This document shows, one piece after another, positions 41,565-45,889 of a stretch of DNA of 45,889 bases (position 1 is its first letter; each line of letters starts with the position of its first letter). The notes under the pieces are model-generated. The model saw only the letters and a program-made list of their open reading frames with translations, was not told where the DNA came from and searched no databases. The DNA is from Bacillota bacterium (GTDB lineage Bacteria > Bacillota > Clostridia > Tissierellales > Peptoniphilaceae). The stretch is taken from assembly GCA_029003555.1 (NCBI GenBank), contig JAQYCE010000074.1:1-45889 (forward strand). Direction: 5' to 3'. The position numbers and the translations under genes are program-made.

Positions 41565-43645
41565 TGGAGATTACGCGTTTAGATGGGATCGGCCCCAAGA
41601 GGGCTGCCGTCTTTCATGAGTTGGGTATTTTCAGCCTAAAGGACCTCGTTTGGGATTTCCCCACCCGTTATGAAGACCGGTCCCGGGTTTATCCCGTGGA
41701 AGACCTGGCCGATCTGGGCGAAAAAACCGACCTTGTCTTGGAGGTCCGACTAACTTCGCTGGGCCGTCTGGTCCGACTTAAGGGCCGCCAGTCCATCCAA
41801 AAGGCCTCTTTTGCCGATGATACGGGGAAAGTGGATGTTGTCTTTCACAACCAAGCCTATTTAGGAAGGAATCTTCATTGTGGAGATTCCTTTTTCCTAT
41901 ACGGGACCTATGATCCGGAAAAGAAGCGGATGGCCAACCCGGCCATGGTCAACACGAGGAATCAGGAGAAGGTCGAAACTTTCCTGGGCATCCGTCCGGT
42001 CTACCGGCTCTGTAAGGGGCTTTCCCAGGACCTCCGGGTCAAGGCGGTCCACCAGGCCCTGGACCTCCTGGGAAATGAGGACCTGGATCCTTTTTTTTCT
42101 GATCTTATCGACCCCCTCTCCCTTCCTCCTCTCCTGGATTCTTTCCGCAGGATTCACTTTCCTTCCTCCAAGGAGGACCTGGCATTGGGTTTGGAGGGGG
42201 TGGGAATCCGCCTGGCTATCCTGGACCTCCTGGTCAAATCCATGGTCAAGGCCCGGCGGGTCCGGGAAAAGGCCCCCCACATGGAAGGAAAATCGCTCCA
42301 GCCCTTTTTCCAGGCCCTTCCTTTTGACCTAACCCCCGGCCAGGGGGAGGCCTTGGATGAGATGGTGGGGGACCTCCTCTCACCCCGCCCTGCCAACCGC
42401 CTCCTCCAGGGGGATGTGGGGTCGGGAAAGACCGTCCTGGCTTTTGCCCTGGCCTACTTGACCCATCTTAACGGCTACCAGTCGGCCCTCATGGCCCCGA
42501 CGGAGGTCCTGGCCCGCCAGCATTTCGACAAGGCCAAGGCCCTATTTGCCGACTTGGGCCTCCCCCTCTTCCTTTTGACAGGGTCCTCCAGCCGGGAGGA
42601 GAGGGCGGAGGTGGAAGAGGCAGCCCGAAGTGGGGTAGCCGGCCTCTATATCGGGACCCACACCCTCTTCCAGGATAGCCTGGTCTTTTCCTCCCTGGCC
42701 TTGGTGGTGACCGACGAGCAGCACCGGGTTGGGGTTAACCAAAGGTCCCGTCTCCAGGAGAAAGCCCTCCTTCCGAATTCCTATGTCCTCTCCGCCACGC
42801 CCATCCCTAGAACCCTGGAGCTGGTGGCCATGGGGGAGCTGGACCTCACCCAACTCAAGGGCCGACCCCCCGGACGTCAGGCGGTGGATTCCTTTGTCCT
42901 GGACCGGCGGTATGAGAAGCGGATTTTTGCCTTTGCCGAAAAATTAGCCCAGGAGGGGGGACAGACCTATATCATCTGTCCCCGGATTGAAGGAGGGGAG
43001 GATGACCTCTCCCTCTGGTCAGTTGAGGAAGTCTGCCGGCGGGCGAGGGAGTACTATGGAGACAGGATCAGGATCGATGCTCTGACCGGCCCCATGTCAG
43101 GGTCGGAAAAAGAGAGGGTCATGGAGGCCTTTGCCGCCGGAAAAACCTCTGTCCTCATTTCCACCACCGTTATCGAGGTGGGTGTGGATGTTTCCACCGC
43201 CCGACTGATGGTGGTCCTCTGCGCTGACCGTTTTGGCCTCTCCCAGCTCCACCAGCTCCGAGGGAGGGTGGGGAGGGGGAAGGACAAGTCCTATGCGGTC
43301 TTTGTCTACCACAAACCCTCCAAGACCGCCCTGGGCCGGCTGAAATTCCTGGCATCAACTGAAGATGGCTTGGCCATTGCTAAGAAGGACCTGGCCCTTC
43401 GTGGTGGGGGTGACCCCTTTGGGGAGAGCCAGCACGGCTTCCTCCCCGACCGCCTCATGGGCCTCCAGGACCTCCTGACCCGGCCTGACCACCCCCTCTT
43501 TTTGAAGGCGGAGGAGTCCTTGACCCGGACCTTCGGCCCCGGAATCCTGGAAGGGGATCCCCAGGCTTTGAAGGCCATAAAAGATCCCCTCCGGTCGGCA
43601 ATTTTTGATAAAATGGAAAAAACAGCCCATATTTCCAGGAACTGA
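41561..43645 (+). CDS. recG: ATP-dependent DNA helicase RecG
   Basis: A 694-residue monomeric helicase that remodels forks and Holliday junctions. It has an N-terminal wedge domain, Walker A GDVGSGKT near residue 285, APTEVLARQH, DEQHRVG, SATPIPRT, the translocation region TTVIEVGVDV and QLRGRVGRG. ATG 41561 overlaps the fakA stop; an ATG one codon later is equally possible. In Bacillus serine dehydratase genes lie between the fakA and recG homologues; here they are missing. Confidence 0.96.
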   Translation: MMEITRLDGIGPKRAAVFHELGIFSLKDLVWDFPTRYEDRSRVYPVEDLADLGEKTDLVLEVRLTSLGRLVRLKGRQSIQKASFADDTGKVDVVFHNQAYLGRNLHCGDSFFLYGTYDPEKKRMANPAMVNTRNQEKVETFLGIRPVYRLCKGLSQDLRVKAVHQALDLLGNEDLDPFFSDLIDPLSLPPLLDSFRRIHFPSSKEDLALGLEGVGIRLAILDLLVKSMVKARRVREKAPHMEGKSLQPFFQALPFDLTPGQGEALDEMVGDLLSPRPANRLLQGDVGSGKTVLAFALAYLTHLNGYQSALMAPTEVLARQHFDKAKALFADLGLPLFLLTGSSSREERAEVEEAARSGVAGLYIGTHTLFQDSLVFSSLALVVTDEQHRVGVNQRSRLQEKALLPNSYVLSATPIPRTLELVAMGELDLTQLKGRPPGRQAVDSFVLDRRYEKRIFAFAEKLAQEGGQTYIICPRIEGGEDDLSLWSVEEVCRRAREYYGDRIRIDALTGPMSGSEKERVMEAFAAGKTSVLISTTVIEVGVDVSTARLMVVLCADRFGLSQLHQLRGRVGRGKDKSYAVFVYHKPSKTALGRLKFLASTEDGLAIAKKDLALRGGGDPFGESQHGFLPDRLMGLQDLLTRPDHPLFLKAEESLTRTFGPGILEGDPQALKAIKDPLRSAIFDKMEKTAHISRN

Positions 43646-43673
43646 TCTCAAGAATGAGAAGAAAGGAAGGACC

Positions 43674-44222
43674 ATGCGGGTAATATCCGGCGAAAGGCGG
43701 GGGATGACCCTTGTCGGCCCCCGAAAAAGTCAGAAGACCCGGCCCACCCGGGACCAAATCAAGGAAACGGTATTCGATATCCTGGGTCCCCTGTCCAAGG
43801 GCCTGACCTGCCTGGACCTCTTTGCAGGGAGCGGGCAGATCGGGATTGAATTCCTCTCCCGGGGCTGTGACTATGCCATCTTTATCGAACAATCGGGCCC
43901 CATGGTCGGAGTAATCAAAGAAAACCTGGAGAAAACCCGCTATGGGGACCGGTCCCTTATCCTTCACGGGGACTACCGCCGAAGGCTGGATGACCTGGGC
44001 AGGAAGGTAGACCTGGTCTACATCGATCCTCCCTATGGGATGAAGATGGTGGAGGAAGCCCTGGATTTAATCGTAAAAAAAGAGGTCCTCAATCCGGATG
44101 CCATCCTCGTGGCTGAGAGCTCCAGCCAAGAAGAAATTACTATTCCTCCGACCTTTACTGTCCTCCGGACCCGGGCCCAAAAATTTAACCGGATCCATAT
44201 TCTGAAGGAGTCTATCCAATGA
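43674..44222 (+). CDS. rsmD: 16S rRNA (guanine966-N2)-methyltransferase RsmD
   Basis: A 182-residue SAM-dependent methyltransferase with the N-terminal MRVISGERRG, the SAM loop DLFAGSGQIGIE (near 49-60) and catalytic DPPYG (near 121-125). ATG 43674 is supported by AAAGGAAGG and by the standard N-terminus; the frame is open upstream into recG but has no site there. The stop overlaps the coaD ATG as ATGA, the usual rsmD-coaD pairing. Confidence 0.94.
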   Translation: MRVISGERRGMTLVGPRKSQKTRPTRDQIKETVFDILGPLSKGLTCLDLFAGSGQIGIEFLSRGCDYAIFIEQSGPMVGVIKENLEKTRYGDRSLILHGDYRRRLDDLGRKVDLVYIDPPYGMKMVEEALDLIVKKEVLNPDAILVAESSSQEEITIPPTFTVLRTRAQKFNRIHILKESIQ

Positions 44223-44737
44223 GAGTGATTTTTCCCGGGTCCTTTGACCCGGTGACCCTTGGCCACCTTAACATCATCAAGAGGGCGGCCTCCCTTTTCG
44301 ATGAAGTTATCGTTGCCGTCCTTGAAAACAACCAAAAGCAGCCCCTCTTTCCCAGCGAGGAAAGAATTGAAATGCTCGAGGAACTGTTATATGATATTGA
44401 TAATGTAAAGGTGGAAGTTTTCTCCGGCTTACTGGCCGATTATTACCGGTTGAAGGATGCGGATGCGGTCCTTCGAGGACTCCGGACTCCATCGGATTAT
44501 GAATATGAAAGACAGCTGGCGGCTTTGAACCACTCCTTGTGTCCGGGCCTGGAAACCCTTTTTTTAGTGACGGAAACCAGGTATTCCTTCATTTCCTCCT
44601 CCTATGCCAGAGAAGTGGCATCCTATGGAGGGAATGTTTCGGGTTTGGTGCCTTGTTCAGTGGCGAGAAAACTTTATGAAAAGTTTTTCTCTGATCCGGT
44701 TGTTGAAGAAAAAATGAAGCAAATTCAATGTTTATAG
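44219..44737 (+). CDS. coaD: Phosphopantetheine adenylyltransferase
   Basis: A 172-residue nucleotidyltransferase for the fourth step of CoA synthesis. It has GSFDPVTLGH (7-16), the TxGH motif that binds ATP, RGLRTPSDYEYE in the middle and ISSSYAREV near residue 122. The length is slightly above the usual ~160 through the C-terminus. It overlaps rsmD by 4 bases and is followed by the coiled-coil gene after 13 bases. Confidence 0.96.
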   Translation: MRVIFPGSFDPVTLGHLNIIKRAASLFDEVIVAVLENNQKQPLFPSEERIEMLEELLYDIDNVKVEVFSGLLADYYRLKDADAVLRGLRTPSDYEYERQLAALNHSLCPGLETLFLVTETRYSFISSSYAREVASYGGNVSGLVPCSVARKLYEKFFSDPVVEEKMKQIQCL

Positions 44738-44750
44738 TAGGGGGATAACG

Positions 44751-45221
44751 ATGGATATTTTGCAACTCATTGAAGAACTCGAAGACGTCCTTTCGGATGC
44801 AACCAATATTCCTTTTTCTAAAAAGGTCTCCATTGACCCGGATGAGGTCTTTGATATCATCAAAGAAATCCGCGAGACCCTGCCGGAGGAAATCCGCCAG
44901 GCCAAGTGGGTCAATGATGAGAAGGACCGTATTCTCCAGGAAGCCAACGACCAGGCTGCTGCGATCGAAGCCAAGTCCAAGCAGCAGGTGGATGCCATCG
45001 ACGCCCAGGCCAAGGCACGGTTTGAAGAGCTGGTTTCCCAGGACCGGATCACCCAGGCGGCAACCGAGACCGGGGAACACATCGTCCAAAAGGCTGAGGA
45101 GCAGGCCCGGCAGATTCGGGAATCCACCTTCGCCTATATTGATGAGATCCTGGCCAACACCCAGGAAAATCTCAACACCGTCATCCACGAACTGGACCGG
45201 AACCGCCAGGAACTCCACTAA
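44751..45221 (+). CDS. Conserved coiled-coil protein of unknown function
   Basis: 156 residues, mostly charged helix. The stretch from about 45 to 150 is rich in Glu, Gln, Ala and Lys with heptad-like hydrophobic spacing (RILQEANDQAAAIEAK, HIVQKAEEQARQIRES). The N-terminal ~35 residues have a separate motif, IEELEDVLSDATNIPFSKKVSID. There is no signal peptide or membrane segment. Similar small proteins after coaD in clostridia are often labelled ATPase, apparently from chance likeness to ATP synthase b/E-type stalks. I would not assign that role. DivIVA-like scaffolding is another possibility. It is followed by a perfect terminator. Confidence 0.8.
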   Translation: MDILQLIEELEDVLSDATNIPFSKKVSIDPDEVFDIIKEIRETLPEEIRQAKWVNDEKDRILQEANDQAAAIEAKSKQQVDAIDAQAKARFEELVSQDRITQAATETGEHIVQKAEEQARQIRESTFAYIDEILANTQENLNTVIHELDRNRQELH

Positions 45222-45261
45222 TATCGGTTTTAGCCTAGGTCCCATTCTACAATTCAACGAC

Positions 45262-45295
45262 AAGGGGATAGGTCTACCTATCCCCTTTCTTTTTT
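45262..45295 (+). terminator. Terminator after the coiled-coil gene
   Basis: AAGGGGATAGG / CCTATCCCCTT, an 11-bp perfect stem with a TCTA loop, followed by TCTTTTTT. Confidence 0.92.
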
Positions 45296-45309
45296 AGAAA
45301 GGAAAGCCT

Positions 45310-45889
45310 ATGACCCTATATTTGAAGGACTTTGCCCAAATTTTGGACCTCCCCGTGGACCCGGCCTGGGCCGACCTCCCGGTCAGCCAGGTCACCTACG
45401 ATTCCCGGGAGGTGGAAGCTTCCTCCGTCTTTATTTGCAAGGGGGCCCACTTTAATCCCTCCTATCTGGATTCCGCCATCCAAAAGGGGGCCATTGCCTA
45501 TGTCTCCGAGAAGGACTATGGGGTCTCCATTCCCTTATTAAAAGTGGAGGACCTTCGAGAGGTCCTGGCCCCCATGGCCGCCCTCTATTATGGCCATCCC
45601 GACCGGGACCTGGAAATTTTTGCTCTAACGGGAACCAAGGGGAAGACCACCACCGTTACCTACCTCCACCGGATCCTCCAGACCTATGGGGAGGAGACCG
45701 GGGAAGGGCCCTGTGGTCTCTTGGCCTCCACCACCACCTACGATGGGAAAGAGGCCCGGGTTTCCCATCTGACTACCCCGGAACCACTGGAGCTCTATGG
45801 GACCCTGGCTGCCTGCCGGGACCATGGCTGCCGGAGGGTGGTCATGGAGGTTTCTTCACAAGCCCTGAAATACCAAAGGACCAAGGGCC
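45310..45889 (+). CDS. murE: UDP-N-acetylmuramyl-tripeptide synthetase, N-terminal part (runs off the window)
   Basis: 193 codons are present and the frame is open to the last base. Mur ligases add an amino acid to UDP-MurNAc peptides; MurE adds the third residue. Marks are YDSREVEASSVFICKG in the N-terminal domain, the ATP loop GTKGKTTT near residue 110, LTTPEPLEL, and EVSSQALKYQR near 180-190. GTKGKTTT and EVSSQA recall lysine-adding coccal MurE as I remember them, rather than diaminopimelate-adding forms, but the deciding residues lie beyond the window. ATG 45310 follows an AAAGGAAAG site. Confidence 0.88.
   Translation, partial: MTLYLKDFAQILDLPVDPAWADLPVSQVTYDSREVEASSVFICKGAHFNPSYLDSAIQKGAIAYVSEKDYGVSIPLLKVEDLREVLAPMAALYYGHPDRDLEIFALTGTKGKTTTVTYLHRILQTYGEETGEGPCGLLASTTTYDGKEARVSHLTTPEPLELYGTLAACRDHGCRRVVMEVSSQALKYQRTKG

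Noticed and set aside
1..45889. CRISPR arrays, insertion sequences, prophage, tRNA or rRNA genes
   Set aside because: I looked for regularly spaced repeats, transposase or integrase motifs and tRNA-like cloverleaf sequence and found none.

Overview
The window looks like a chromosomal segment of an anaerobic, amino-acid-fermenting, non-sporulating Firmicute. The best guess is a Peptoniphilaceae/Tissierellia-type coccus, inferred from three things. A complete hydroxyglutarate (glutaconyl-CoA) glutamate-fermentation gene set sits beside an arginine deiminase operon. A housekeeping block keeps the Bacillus/Clostridium gene order but lacks the sporulation gene spoVM. GTG and TTG starts with strong AAAGGAG ribosome binding sites are common. 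Species cannot be named from the sequence alone. I see no tRNA, rRNA, CRISPR array, insertion sequence or prophage.

Layout. (A) 3-2208: the 3' part of RNase J and a U32-family tRNA-hydroxylation protein, closed by a terminator. (B) 2255-7529: a 374-base gap with a promoter, a structured leader that may encode an 18-residue leader peptide and ends in a terminator-like stem, then arcA-arcB-arcC and a YfcC-type transporter. Together these import arginine, degrade it and make ATP. argS follows (7605-9242), then a threonine aldolase (9310-10323). (C) 10395-20190: a divergent IclR regulator and a nine-gene operon, gctA-gctB-gcdA-hgdA-hgdB-hgdC-gcdD-gcdC-gcdB. It activates 2-hydroxyglutarate to its CoA thioester, dehydrates it to glutaconyl-CoA with an ATP-primed radical dehydratase, and decarboxylates that to crotonyl-CoA while pumping Na+. 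(D) 20246-25974, minus strand: rqcH-sbcD-sbcC (ribosome rescue and DNA double-strand-break processing). (E) 26164-39037: yicC-gmk-rpoZ-coaBC-priA-def-fmt-rlmN-prpC-prkC-rsgA-rpe-thiN, a tightly packed block with many 1-19 base overlaps. (F) 39126-43645: rpmB (minus strand) diverging from an Asp23-family gene, fakA and recG. (G) 43674 to the end: rsmD-coaD, a coiled-coil protein, a terminator and the 5' part of a murE-like gene.

The most interesting regulatory DNA is the rpmB/asp23 intergenic region, where one self-complementary TTGCAA hexamer is placed as the -35 box of two opposed promoters, each with a 17-base spacer and a perfect TATAAT. Next come the arcA leader, the inverted repeat downstream of the gct promoter, and an unusual 45-residue acidic tail on ribosomal protein L28. 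These are readings of the sequence and none has been tested experimentally.
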